A stretch of 34,277 bases of DNA from an uncultured Lachnospiraceae bacterium (GCA_947382355.1 CANCYR010000034.1:1-34277); one strand, 5' to 3'; shown: positions 23,434-31,360, numbered from the stretch's first letter. Notes: generated by a model from the sequence alone, not told the origin. Made by a program: numbers and translations.

Positions 23434-24549
23434 TTATTCGTAATAGAACTCGTCTAAGGGCAGTGCGCCTCCTACCGAGTCCGGATTCTGATTGTAAAGC
23501 ACTTCCAGATAGCCGGATAATGCCTGCTTCATATCTTCTCCATCCATATATGTGAGATTACAGCTTGGAATTGCTTTTTCGGCAATAGCTTTCTTTTCCA
23601 CGATTCCTGCCTTTACCACAAGAGATGCTGCTTCTTTCGGATTTCCATTGACATATTCAATGCTTTCCTTATGCTCTTGCATAAATTGTTTCACCAGTCC
23701 GCTATGCTCCTGAACAAAACTCTTTCTTGCAATGGTCACTCCGGTTACCAGACTGCTGCCAGCTTCTCCCTGAAGCGCCTCCCATTCTTTGTTTAAATCT
23801 ATCACCTCTGCCAATGCTTCATTCTGCATGCAGGCAGCCGTTGCAAAGGGCTGGGGGAGAAGCCCGACTGCTTCCGGATTCTCTTGCAGGATTGCCGCCA
23901 CCTCTGTGGCTTCTGATTTATATTCCAATGTTACATTTTCCACCTGATTTTCTGTGAGAAGGTAGTGTAACACGTAATCCGGCGTAGTTCCCTTGCCGGT
24001 GAGGCAGATGGTCTTTCCCTCTAAATCCTTCATGTTGGATATATTGTCATTTCCTGTTATCAGGTAGAGAACTCCTAAAGTGTTAATGTCGATGACTACA
24101 ATATCACTTTCCACATCCATTGCCAGTGTTTTATTGTATAGGACACCGGCAACGTTAGCGGGCACTAACGCAATGTCCGCTTCTCCTTTCAGCACCATGG
24201 GAAGAAGGGTGTCTGCAGAGGTTTCCATTATGAATTCATAGGGGATATTGGTTTCCTTTCTTTCAGCTTTGTCCATCAATGCTGCAAGGCCCATGGATGT
24301 GGGACCTTTTAGGGACGCTACTGTTACTGTTTCTGTATTTTCTGTTATTTCTGTTTTTGCATTCTCTGCATCTGTACTTCCTGTCGCTATGTTTTCTGTT
24401 CCTGTATTTTCTATTGCCGTACTGTTTGTTTCTGTACTTTTTATGTTCTCTTTTACTGTCTCCTGTTCTGTTTCCGCCTGATTGCATCCTGTCAGCAATG
24501 CCAGTATGCATATGAATGCCATAAAAAGTGAAATAGATGTTTTCTTCAT
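23434..24549 (-). CDS. ABC transporter substrate-binding lipoprotein
   Basis: A 371-residue solute-binding lipoprotein with signal peptide and lipobox LLTGC (Cys22). The next 50 residues or so form a Glu/Thr/Asn-rich low-complexity linker (repeats like ENTGTEN, ENAKTE, ENTETV). The binding domain follows, resembling the NMT1/THI5/SsuA-like group: VASLKGPTSMGLAALM at the start, KGEADIALVPANVAGVLYNK, and CLTGKGTTPDYVLHYLL. The start at 24549 has GAGGAG 7 nt upstream; longer in-frame starts up to 24732 run into the neighbouring gene and are rejected. It is the partner of the fused permease-ATPase downstream. Confidence 0.9.
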   Translation of the reverse strand: MKKTSISLFMAFICILALLTGCNQAETEQETVKENIKSTETNSTAIENTGTENIATGSTDAENAKTEITENTETVTVASLKGPTSMGLAALMDKAERKETNIPYEFIMETSADTLLPMVLKGEADIALVPANVAGVLYNKTLAMDVESDIVVIDINTLGVLYLITGNDNISNMKDLEGKTICLTGKGTTPDYVLHYLLTENQVENVTLEYKSEATEVAAILQENPEAVGLLPQPFATAACMQNEALAEVIDLNKEWEALQGEAGSSLVTGVTIARKSFVQEHSGLVKQFMQEHKESIEYVNGNPKEAASLVVKAGIVEKKAIAEKAIPSCNLTYMDGEDMKQALSGYLEVLYNQNPDSVGGALPLDEFYYE

Positions 24550-24632
24550 AAGCTGCTCCTCTTTTTTTCCTGCATGGAAATTTTTTTGTTTGATTTTCAT
24601 TGGTATCTTACACCTTTTTGGGTTGTTTGACA

Positions 24633-24677
24633 ATGAAAGGGGGAAATGCCGACAACTACGGAATTTCTCCCTTTCAT
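24633..24677. repeat. 45-nt imperfect hairpin between WYL regulator and ABC importer
   Basis: ATGAAAGG-GG-AAAT-CCG on one side pairs with CGG-ATTT-CTCCCTTTCAT on the other: stem segments of about 9, 5 and 3 bp separated by two single mismatches and closed by a seven-base loop. There is no U-tract after it on either strand. It lies between the WYL gene stop (24704) and the lipoprotein start (24549), so it may stabilise the WYL mRNA end or act in the importer leader. Confidence 0.5.
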
Positions 24678-24703
24678 ACCTTGTTAAGCAAATTAAGAAT
24701 ATT

Positions 24704-25636
24704 CTAATTTTCATATATGGCAGCTGCATCATGTATTCTACGCTTCATTTCGGCACGAATATATGGCGGCTCTAAGCACTCACACTTATAACCAAACCCA
24801 AGAAGAATATCGTAGTAATATTCATTCTCTATGAATGGAAAATTAACAATGTAATATTCGTCACCATCGGGAGAAAAGTGTTCATAAGTACAATAATCAA
24901 GAACCCTGTCCATGATAGATTTATGAATACGAATTTTTATAGGTGTTTGCATGGTTTCCAGGATTTCCTCAAAGTCTAAAATCGGTTTTTGATAATCCCG
25001 TGGTGTAAAATTTTCGTCTGTCATGTGTAAATTTGATATGCGGGATAATCTGAATAAACGAAAGTCTTTTCGTATATGGCAATATCCTTGAAAATACCAA
25101 TGACCGCTTTTTAAAACAAGCTGATACGGTTCAGCTGTCCGTATCGTTTTCTTTCCATGATGAGCTATGTATTCAAAGGAAACCAGTCTGCAATCCTGTA
25201 AAGCTGTTTTGATAATCTCCAAATATGATTGTGTGTTCCGGTTGCCAATCCAAGAACTTAAATCTATACATATTTGGTTTGCTTTTAATTCTATGTCATT
25301 CGCTTTATCAGAAGGGATAAAACTTTTGACTTTTGCAATGGCATTTGTCACTTCACTTCCCCGTATCATGTCCGAAAGGCTTGAAAGCCCCATTAAGATA
25401 GCGGAAAGGTCAGCAGTTGAAAAAACATTCTTATCAATTTTGTATTTCTGCATAATTTCAAAGCCGCCGCCCACTCCCGATACCCCGCAGATAGGAATAC
25501 CCGCCATGTTGATAGTGTCTATATCCCGGTAAATCGTGCGGGGAGACACTTCAAACATATTCGCCAATTCCTGCGCCCCTATTCGCTCTTTATCAAGAAG
25601 CACCATAATAATACTAACGAGCCTGTCAATTTTCAT
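24704..25636 (-). CDS. YafY-family WYL-domain transcriptional regulator
   Basis: A 310-residue regulator. The N-terminal HTH_11 domain (1-60) contains ELANMFEVSPRTIYRDIDTI. The WYL domain is at about 140-220 (RLVSFEYIAHHGKKTIRTAE, then PYQLVLKSGHWYFQGYC with the conserved aromatic-rich strand), and a C-terminal WCX domain follows to the end. The gene is divergent from a DJ-1/PfpI gene, 120 nt apart, a common arrangement in which the WYL protein represses or activates its neighbour. The effector is unknown. Confidence 0.9.
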   Translation of the reverse strand: MKIDRLVSIIMVLLDKERIGAQELANMFEVSPRTIYRDIDTINMAGIPICGVSGVGGGFEIMQKYKIDKNVFSTADLSAILMGLSSLSDMIRGSEVTNAIAKVKSFIPSDKANDIELKANQICIDLSSWIGNRNTQSYLEIIKTALQDCRLVSFEYIAHHGKKTIRTAEPYQLVLKSGHWYFQGYCHIRKDFRLFRLSRISNLHMTDENFTPRDYQKPILDFEEILETMQTPIKIRIHKSIMDRVLDYCTYEHFSPDGDEYYIVNFPFIENEYYYDILLGFGYKCECLEPPYIRAEMKRRIHDAAAIYEN

Positions 25637-25756
25637 CTAAGAGCCGCCTTTCAAAAATTTTATATCCTATATATTGTTGCCATAATGTTGTCAGCAATTG
25701 CATGATACAATAAAAAGGCAAACAAATCAATGAGGAATGAAAAACGGAGGAGAATT

Positions 25757-26395
25757 ATGTTTACAATTTATGTTTATGTTCTTGATACTTTAGCCGACTG
25801 GGAATTAGGTTATGTTACTTCGGAGCTGCATTCCGGGCGATTTTTCAAAAAGGATGCCGAGCGTGTATCGATTAAAACCGTCAGTTACTCAAAAGAACCA
25901 ATCCATACAATGGGAGGGCTAACAGTCTTACCCGATTGTTTGATTGATGATATTGCCGTAAGTGAAACAAGCATATTGCTATTACCGGGTGCAGATACAT
26001 GGAATGACCCCAGGCATGATTCAATTATTAAAAAAGCAAGCGAATTTCTCTCTTCAGGAGCTACGGTTTGTGCAATTTGCGGGGCTACTGCTGCACTTGC
26101 TAATTACGGACTATTAAATAACCGTCCGCATACCAGCAATGGACAGGGATTTCTTGAAATGGTTTCTCCCGGCTATGAGGGGAAAAGTTTTTATGTAGAC
26201 AAGCCGTCTGTAACAGATGGCAACCTTATTACTGCAAGTTCCACCGGAGCCTTGTTGTGGGCGAAACAAATTATTGAGCATTTGGATGTTTTCCAATCAG
26301 ACACACTGGAATATTGGTATGAATATTTTAGTACCGGGAAAGCGGAATCTTTCTTTGCACTCATGCAAACATTACCGCCTGACACTGAAAAATGA
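25757..26395 (+). CDS. DJ-1/PfpI family glutamine amidotransferase-like protein
   Basis: A 212-residue alpha/beta protein. The nucleophile elbow is AICGAT (106-111) with Cys108, and Glu16 (ADWE) is placed to contact it, as in DJ-1 family members. Family features include LLLPGAD at 74-80. Homologs of this length are often annotated as type 1 glutamine amidotransferase or YdeA-like protein; activity could be deglycase, protease-like or redox sensing, and is not predictable here. GGAGGAG sits ideally before the ATG at 25757. It is divergent from the WYL regulator. The upstream region has an extended -10 (TGATACAAT). Confidence 0.87.
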   Translation: MFTIYVYVLDTLADWELGYVTSELHSGRFFKKDAERVSIKTVSYSKEPIHTMGGLTVLPDCLIDDIAVSETSILLLPGADTWNDPRHDSIIKKASEFLSSGATVCAICGATAALANYGLLNNRPHTSNGQGFLEMVSPGYEGKSFYVDKPSVTDGNLITASSTGALLWAKQIIEHLDVFQSDTLEYWYEYFSTGKAESFFALMQTLPPDTEK

Positions 26396-26470
26396 TATGT
26401 CATCAATAATTTTTGATGGGCAGCTAAGGGGAGGGCAGTAAAAATGCTTGCGGCACCCTGGATATTATGG

Positions 26471-26476
26471 TATATT
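26471..26476 (+). promoter_or_regulatory. promoter of the antitoxin-like antisense RNA
   Basis: TGGTATATT is an extended -10 element (hexamer TATATT at 26471-26476), with TTGCGG as a partial -35 at 26448-26453, 17 nt upstream. It drives plus-strand transcription toward the shared terminator at 26557-26595. Confidence 0.5.
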
Positions 26477-26482
26477 GAACAT

Positions 26483-26595
26483 AAAGAAGGACATCTGCGC
26501 TAACAGATGCCCAACAGGGGTTGCCGATAGACGGCTAGCCCGATTAATTAAATGCTAAAAATAACCGCATCCTTTGGTCGGGGGCGGTTATTTTT
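26483..26595 (+). ncRNA. putative antisense RNA of a type I toxin-antitoxin locus
   Basis: A predicted RNA of about 110 nt starts just after the promoter at 26471. It has a 5' hairpin (ACATCTG with CAGATG) and a linear middle containing TTGCCGATAGA and GGCTAGCC, and it ends in the shared terminator. CCGATAGA (26524-26531) is identical to 26616-26623 on the same strand, inside the convergently encoded peptide gene. The RNA can therefore base-pair in trans with the peptide mRNA, and GGCTA-CC recurs in the peptide leader at 26762-26769. This is the par/Fst-type arrangement: antitoxin RNA and toxin mRNA share a terminator and complementary repeats. The ends are estimates. Confidence 0.5.
26557..26595. 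terminator. bidirectional terminator shared by antisense RNA and peptide gene
   Basis: AAAAATAACCGC (26557-26568) and GCGGTTATTTTT (26584-26595) are a perfect 12-bp stem around a 15-nt loop, with A and T tracts that serve both strands. The peptide's stop codon lies inside the distal arm. Convergent transcripts ending on one stem are the hallmark of par-type loci. Confidence 0.85.
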
Positions 26596-26686
26596 GTGTC
26601 TTGTTACTATCCTTACCGATAGAATATCCTATTCCAAAGCAGGTCAAGCCGAAGCTCAGCACTGCAATTAGTCCTAAAATATCCAT
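26588..26686 (-). CDS. small hydrophobic peptide, putative holin-like type I toxin
   Basis: A 32-residue peptide: MDILGLIAVLSFG, a hydrophobic helix through about residue 22, and the polar tail GKDSNKTQK. Single membrane helix plus charged tail is the layout of Fst/Ldr and holin-like type I toxins. AGGAGGG is 9 nt before the ATG. The mRNA leader (26687 to about 26790) contains a stem GGAGGG/CCCTCC and starts from an extended -10 (TGGTAATAT, hexamer at 26797-26802). Antisense complementarity and a shared terminator are described under the neighbouring entries. The peptide is too short for routine gene callers. Toxicity is inferred only. Confidence 0.65.
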   Translation of the reverse strand: MDILGLIAVLSFGLTCFGIGYSIGKDSNKTQK

Positions 26687-26844
26687 TAGCTCAGCCCTCC
26701 TTTCCTTTCGATTCCCTTACAGGTTTCTATGTAATCGGAGGGTCACAGTCCCTCCGGCGAGGGCTAACCACCTACCATCTTGGCATTCCCAAATAAATAT
26801 TACCATAATTCGACAGAAGGTTTAATTTATTTTTTTGTTGTTTA

Positions 26845-27407
26845 CTATACGATATTCTGGCAATAAAAAAAGAAACAAATAGTTATGGACAGCACCTTGG
26901 AGTAGACGGCTTCCTTGTCCACAACGTATTCTTCCCGCCTGTCTTTCGTCCGGACTGCAGTCCAAAAGGTTCCCGCAGTCATCATATGTGCAAATAGTAA
27001 CCATACCCGTGGGCTCTTCTATGCATCCTCATAACCTGAAGGGTCCGTCAGCTTTCTGCTTCCTGAAAGGTAATGCGTTCCCATGGTCCTCTTTCATCCG
27101 CATCTTCCATGCCTGCCCTTTCAGCTGCAATGCTTCCGCCTTGTGTATCTTCCGGTCCGGTCCCGTCTTCAACCTTTTCTTCCGTTTCCGGCCCTTCTGC
27201 TTCTTTCCCGTCACTGTCATTGCCGCCGGATTTCTGGCCGTCGATAATATTACCGCTCACCACGGCTCCTTCCCCGTCCTGCACAGGAGCAGCATCCATG
27301 TCGCTGTAGGCAAATGCCTGTCCATAGTCTGCTAAGGGCAGCATGACCACTGCAAGAAGCATCGCCACAGACCTTTTTAATCTTCCGGTTATTTTTTTGT
27401 TATTCAT
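26845..27407 (-). pseudogene. decayed RHS/YD-repeat surface protein gene
   Basis: The 5' part (27048-27407) encodes 119 residues: a signal peptide (LKRSVAMLLAVVMLPLADYG with cleavage near AFA), then an acidic Gly/Glu-rich stretch, and a stop. Downstream, in shifting frames, pieces of YD-repeat protein appear: KLTDPSGYEDA, then EEPTGMVTICTYDDCGNLLD, then RREEYVVDKEAVYSK, ending at a stop at 26845-26847. This is what remains of a large RHS/wall-associated protein after an internal deletion and several frameshifts. The start has AAGGAGAG upstream. A promoter-terminator leader precedes it at 27466-27645. RHS proteins in Firmicutes often carry C-terminal toxins, but no toxin domain is left. Confidence 0.55.
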
Positions 27408-27465
27408 CTTTTGTTCTCTCCTTGTATAGGTTATTTTCTTTTTCCGCTGAAATTATAAAAGAATA

Positions 27466-27513
27466 CAAAAAGGCACAAAAAACCATCAAACATCATGTTT
27501 GATTTTTGTGCCT
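27466..27513 (-). terminator. strong terminator or attenuator in front of the RHS remnant
   Basis: AGGCACAAAA (27471-27480) pairs with TTTTGTGCCT (27504-27513), and ATCAAACAT with ATGTTTGAT inside it: about 19 bp with a small bulge. On the minus strand it is followed by TTTTTG. It lies between a strong promoter at 27616-27645 and the RHS gene at 27407, so full-length transcription requires read-through. Confidence 0.8.
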
Positions 27514-27551
27514 GTCATTCCTATAAAAAAATATTTTCCCTGCTTTTTCAT
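27486..27551 (-). CDS. tiny leader ORF overlapping the attenuator-like terminator
   Basis: A 21-codon ORF beginning MKKQGKYFFIGMTGTK with GAAAGGA 7 nt upstream. Its last codons and stop lie within the upstream half of the terminator stem, so a ribosome on it would disturb the hairpin. It starts about 65 nt after the predicted -10. It may be a leader peptide, a small protein with its own transcript, or a chance ORF; the good SD and the position make the first two plausible. Confidence 0.45.
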   Translation of the reverse strand: MKKQGKYFFIGMTGTKIKHDV

Positions 27552-27615
27552 TTGTATTCCTTTCAAATAATGTTTCATTTGAAATTTTTATGTAATGTAA
27601 TTTTATAATAACTAT

Positions 27616-27645
27616 ACTATATCAATATTAAGAAATTCTTGTCAA
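27616..27645 (-). promoter_or_regulatory. near-consensus sigma-A promoter
   Basis: On the minus strand TTGACA (27640-27645), an 18-nt spacer and TATAGT (27616-27621). It is the only strong promoter between the SASP gene and the RHS remnant and drives the leader ORF and terminator at 27466-27551. Confidence 0.7.
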
Positions 27646-27737
27646 GACTGATTTTTTAAATTTAGTAATTATAAATAATAATTCAGCCGACTTATAGTAA
27701 AAACTTACCATTGTAAACTAAGTAATTTACACATGCC

Positions 27738-27770
27738 AAAAACAGGACGGCTTCTTACGAAACCGCCCTG
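27738..27770 (-). terminator. intrinsic terminator of the SASP gene
   Basis: On the minus strand CAGGGCGG (27770-27763) pairs with CCGTCCTG (27750-27743), a single mismatch inside, followed by TTTTT (27742-27738). It is 17 nt past the stop codon. Confidence 0.8.
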
Positions 27771-27786
27771 CCTTTATTTACTGCAT

Positions 27787-27987
27787 TTATTTCATTTGTT
27801 CTTCTTGTTTTTTGATCATTCTACGAACCATTTCGCCGCCAATGCTTCCGGCTTCCTTAGAAGTTAAGTCACCGTTGTAACCTTCTTTTAAGTTCACACC
27901 AAGTTCAGAAGCAACCTCTGTCTTAAAACGATCCATTGCAGCCTTAGCTTCTGGTACCTGCATAGAATTAGAGCTGTTACTTGTCAT
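27787..27987 (-). CDS. alpha/beta-type small acid-soluble spore protein
   Basis: A 66-residue SASP that coats and protects spore DNA. Family motifs are present: VPEAKAAMDRFKTEVASELG, then LTSKEAGSIGGEMVRRMI, including the germination protease site region (TEVASELG, cleavage after the Glu) and the conserved GSIGGEMVRRM segment. AGGAGGTG lies before the ATG. It has its own terminator and is expected to be transcribed by SigG in the forespore. A convincing SigG box was not identified by eye. The gene shows that the organism is, or descends from, a spore former. Confidence 0.95.
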   Translation of the reverse strand: MTSNSSNSMQVPEAKAAMDRFKTEVASELGVNLKEGYNGDLTSKEAGSIGGEMVRRMIKKQEEQMK

Positions 27988-28033
27988 TGTTATTCACCTC
28001 CGTAATTTTAATTTCTTTTATCTATTTTCAGAT

Positions 28034-28079
28034 AAGGACATCATTCGCTATTGACATATTCCATTGGAATGATGTCCTT
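28034..28079. repeat. 13-bp perfect inverted repeat between trpD and the SASP gene
   Basis: AAGGACATCATTC (28034-28046) and GAATGATGTCCTT (28067-28079) are perfect complements around a 20-nt loop. It lies 104 nt after the trpD stop and 47 nt before the SASP start on the minus strand. No U-tract follows on the minus strand (ATCTGAAAAT), so it is an imperfect candidate for the trp transcript end. Part of the SASP promoter region must overlap it. Confidence 0.55.
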
Positions 28080-28182
28080 TGCTGAATGTTTATCACTTAT
28101 CTTGGTATTATTATTAGCCGATAAAATCTTTTTATGTTGGTAATTTTTGTTATCAAATTTCTTGCTTTTTTTCAAAAAATAT

Positions 28183-29217
28183 TTAGCTTATAACCATCTC
28201 CGGACGATTGCTCACTTCAATCAATTTTTCAAGTGTCTCCATCACCTTACCTGAATCAATCAATTCTGCTGCAAGCAAAATGCCGTCTTTCATGCTCTCT
28301 GCCTTCCCGCCAATATAAAGACCTGCTCCTGCATTCATCAGAACCGCATTTCGTTTATGCCCCTTTTCTCCCTTTAGAATTGCCCGGACAATATTGGCAT
28401 TCTCTTCCGGTGTTCCACCCACAAGGTCTGCCTTGGTGCATGGCTTGAAGCCGAATTGTTCCGGCGTAATCACATAGGATTTGAACCAGCCGTCCTTAAT
28501 CTCACAGACCGTGGTAGGAGCGCACATGGAAATCTCATCCAGCTTTTCCTGTCCGTAAACAACCATTCCGCGCTTTACGCCAAGACTTATGAGCACCTGC
28601 GCCAGCGGCTCTACCAGATATTCATCATATACCCCAAGAAGTTGCATGGACGGGCTGCCCGGATTGGTAAGAGGACCCAGAATGTTGAACACAGTGCGGA
28701 AACCCAGCTCCTTTCGGATAGCGCCTACATATTTCATGGAAGTATGATATTTTTGTGCAAAGAAAAAGCACATTCCCACTTCCTTTAAAAGCTCTATACA
28801 CCTATCGGGACTCTGCTGAATATTTACACCCAAAGCCTCTAGGCAGTCTGCCGTTCCGCACAGGGAGGAAGCCGCCCGGTTACCATGCTTTGCCACCTTC
28901 ATGCCTCCGGCAGCACACACAAGGGCGGAGGTGGTGGAAATATTAAAGCTACGGGCATTATCTCCGCCGGTTCCTACAATCTCAAACAATTCCATATCTG
29001 TTTCCACCCTGGTTGCATGATCTCTCATGGAAGCTGCACATCCGGCAATTTCAGCCGTGGTTTCCGCTCTTGTGCTTTTCGTGGAAAGTGCGGCAAGAAA
29101 TGCGGCATTCTGGGTAGGCGTGGTTTCACCGCCCATGATTTCATTCATGACAGTGTATGCCTCGTCATAAGTCAGGTCTTCCTTATTTACGATTTTAACA
29201 ATTGCTTCTTTTATCAT
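28183..29217 (-). CDS. trpD: anthranilate phosphoribosyltransferase
   Basis: A 344-residue enzyme that joins anthranilate to PRPP to form phosphoribosyl-anthranilate, the second step of tryptophan synthesis. The PRPP motif GTGGD is at 82-86, KHGNRAASS at 110-118, and FNISTTSA at 91-98 is conserved. It is complete. Its ATG overlaps the trpG stop (ATGA). No trpC, trpF, trpB or trpA follows; instead an inverted repeat and a spore gene come next, so the remaining steps must be encoded elsewhere. Confidence 0.96.
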   Translation of the reverse strand: MIKEAIVKIVNKEDLTYDEAYTVMNEIMGGETTPTQNAAFLAALSTKSTRAETTAEIAGCAASMRDHATRVETDMELFEIVGTGGDNARSFNISTTSALVCAAGGMKVAKHGNRAASSLCGTADCLEALGVNIQQSPDRCIELLKEVGMCFFFAQKYHTSMKYVGAIRKELGFRTVFNILGPLTNPGSPSMQLLGVYDEYLVEPLAQVLISLGVKRGMVVYGQEKLDEISMCAPTTVCEIKDGWFKSYVITPEQFGFKPCTKADLVGGTPEENANIVRAILKGEKGHKRNAVLMNAGAGLYIGGKAESMKDGILLAAELIDSGKVMETLEKLIEVSNRPEMVIS

Positions 29218-29789
29218 AGTATTATCTCCTTTATAAAATTTTTTAACATTGTTTTTCCATCAGGGGTCATAATGGATTCCGGATGGAACTGTACCCCGAA
29301 GACAGGATATTTCCTGTGGCAGATTCCCATTACCTCACCGTCTTTAGTAACAGCAGTCACCTTTAATTCTTCCGGAATGGTATCCTTATCCACAGCAAGG
29401 GAATGATAACGTGCAACCGGCGCCTCTTTGGGACATCCCCTAAACAGCGGACAGTCGGTATGAAACAAAACCTTGGACTGCTTCCCGTGCATCAGCTCCT
29501 TTGCATAGGTAACGGTTGCGCCAAAGGCTGCACAGATAGCCTGATGTCCCAGGCAGCCCCCAAGTATGGGAATGTCTTTTCCAAGTTTTTTTACAACCTC
29601 CATAATGTTCCCCGCATCCTCCGGCCTGCCGGGACCGGGAGAAAGGATAATGCGGTCAGGCTTTTGTTCCTTTATTTCCTGTACTGTCAGTTCATCATTG
29701 CGAATCACCCTGATATCCGGCTCTATTTCCCCGATAAGCTGATAGAGGTTATAGGAAAAGCTATCATAATTGTCTATTAGCAAAATCAT
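29214..29789 (-). CDS. trpG: anthranilate synthase, glutamine amidotransferase component
   Basis: A 191-residue class I glutamine amidotransferase that supplies ammonia to TrpE. The nucleophile is Cys79 (GGCLGHQ), with His169 and Glu171 (FHPES) completing the triad; the N-terminus [15 protein letters not shown] and [12 protein letters not shown] are canonical. The start at 29789 overlaps the trpE stop codon by ATGA and has GGAGGAAG upstream; a longer in-frame start at 29849 lies within trpE. Distinguishing TrpG from PabA by sequence alone is hard, but the operon with trpE and trpD and the Trp T-box settle it. Confidence 0.95.
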   Translation of the reverse strand: MILLIDNYDSFSYNLYQLIGEIEPDIRVIRNDELTVQEIKEQKPDRIILSPGPGRPEDAGNIMEVVKKLGKDIPILGGCLGHQAICAAFGATVTYAKELMHGKQSKVLFHTDCPLFRGCPKEAPVARYHSLAVDKDTIPEELKVTAVTKDGEVMGICHRKYPVFGVQFHPESIMTPDGKTMLKNFIKEIIL

Positions 29790-31252
29790 ATTTCTTCCTC
29801 CTCCGCAAGCTTCAGCGCATTGACAACCGCTTTTGCCTTGTTGATACATTCTTCATATTCTTTTTCCGGCTCCGAATCCGCCACAATTCCGGCTCCGCTT
29901 CTGATAAACACCCTGCCGTTTTTCTTATAAGCAATACGGATTGCAATACAGGTGTCCATATTTCCGGTAAAATCAATATAGCCAATGGCGCCTCCGTAAA
30001 TCCCCCGCTTATTATTTTCCAGTTCACCAATCAGCTGACATGCCCTGATTTTAGGCGCGCCGGAAAGGGTGCCTGCTGGAAGCACGGCTTCAATGGCATG
30101 AAGCGCATCAAAGCCCTCTGCAATTTCACCCCGGACTGTAGAGCCAATGTGCATCACATGAGAATAGCGCTCAATGGAATGCAGCTTCTCCACCTGCACA
30201 GTTCCGAATCTGCTTATTTTTCCCAAATCGTTCCGTCCTAAGTCCACCAGCATATTGTGTTCTGCAAGCTCCTTTTCATCTGCAAGCAACTCTGCCTCCA
30301 GGGCTTTGTCCTCTTCTTCGTTCCTTCCTCTTTTTCTTGTGCCCGCCAGAGGAAATGTATGCAGTATTCCGTTTTCCAGTTTCACAAGGGTTTCCGGAGA
30401 GGCGCCTGCAACTTCCACATCTGTTCCTGAAAAATAAAACATATACGGCGATGGATTGATAGTACGAAGGACCCGGTATGTGTTAAACAGGCTTCCTTCA
30501 AAAGGTGCGCTTAAGCGATTGGAAAGCACGATTTGAAAAATATCTCCCTCCCGGATATGGCGCTTTGCCTCTTCTACCATCCGGCAGTACCGTTCCTTTT
30601 GAAATAACGGCGTGACCTCTCCCAAAAGCCGTCCGCCGGGCTCTTCTTTCTTTTTCCCCGTATGGAGCAGGCTGTATATCTGCTTCAGCTCCATAATCGC
30701 CTTATTATATCCGGTCTCCACATCTTCAAGGGGCATATTGACTATAAGGATGATTTTCTGGCGGAAATTATCAAAGGCAATTACTTTATCGAAAAGCATC
30801 AAATCCACATCTTTAAATGCCTCCGGATCCTCTGCTCCGGTTCTGACAGCCGGCTCCCTGTAGCCTTGATAATCATAGGCAAAATACCCCACAAGCCCTC
30901 CCGTAAAGGAAGGGAGATAATCGAAGCGGGGACTTGTATAATCCGCAAGAATCTGTCTGAGATACCCTGACGGGTCTTCTGTTTCAAAAGTAATGTTTCC
31001 TGCTTTCATTTTCCCGTCCATACAGGTAACTTCCAGCTTCGGGTCATAGCCTAAAAAGGTATAACGCCCCCATTTTTCTTTTTCCGCAACGGATTCCAGC
31101 ATATAACAATGGGCGGATATGTTCTTTAATATCCTCATTGCTTCAATAGGGGTACAGATATCCGACAGGATTTCACAACTGACCGGCAGCACTTTATACT
31201 TACCGGCGGCTGCAATTTCTCTGACCTTATTTAAGTCTGGTAAAAATTTCAT
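29786..31252 (-). CDS. trpE: anthranilate synthase component I
   Basis: A 488-residue chorismate-utilising enzyme that makes anthranilate from chorismate. The N-terminal domain carries the MLESVA segment, corresponding to the LLES tryptophan feedback site. The catalytic domain has the blocks FQIVLSNRLSAPFEG, INPSPYMFYF, GASPETLVKLENG, the LVDLGRNDLG motif, PAGTLSGAPKIRA and FIRSGAGIVADSEPEKEYEE. Complete length. AAGGAGGG is 6-7 nt before the ATG. It is the first gene after the Trp T-box leader. Confidence 0.96.
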   Translation of the reverse strand: MKFLPDLNKVREIAAAGKYKVLPVSCEILSDICTPIEAMRILKNISAHCYMLESVAEKEKWGRYTFLGYDPKLEVTCMDGKMKAGNITFETEDPSGYLRQILADYTSPRFDYLPSFTGGLVGYFAYDYQGYREPAVRTGAEDPEAFKDVDLMLFDKVIAFDNFRQKIILIVNMPLEDVETGYNKAIMELKQIYSLLHTGKKKEEPGGRLLGEVTPLFQKERYCRMVEEAKRHIREGDIFQIVLSNRLSAPFEGSLFNTYRVLRTINPSPYMFYFSGTDVEVAGASPETLVKLENGILHTFPLAGTRKRGRNEEEDKALEAELLADEKELAEHNMLVDLGRNDLGKISRFGTVQVEKLHSIERYSHVMHIGSTVRGEIAEGFDALHAIEAVLPAGTLSGAPKIRACQLIGELENNKRGIYGGAIGYIDFTGNMDTCIAIRIAYKKNGRVFIRSGAGIVADSEPEKEYEECINKAKAVVNALKLAEEEEI

Positions 31253-31360
31253 AATGTTTCCCTCCTTGTCTGCTTATGCTTTCTTAATTTTTCCTGATAT
31301 TTTTTAGACTTTTTCGCTGTCTGAACGGTTACCGCTCATTGGCTGATTTGTTTCGAGAAC

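Noticed and set aside
24549-24732. Longer N-terminus for the substrate-binding protein (start at 24732)
   Set aside because: The extension overlaps the WYL gene end, crosses the hairpin at 24633-24677 and would bury the lipoprotein signal peptide; the internal ATG at 24549 has GAGGAG.
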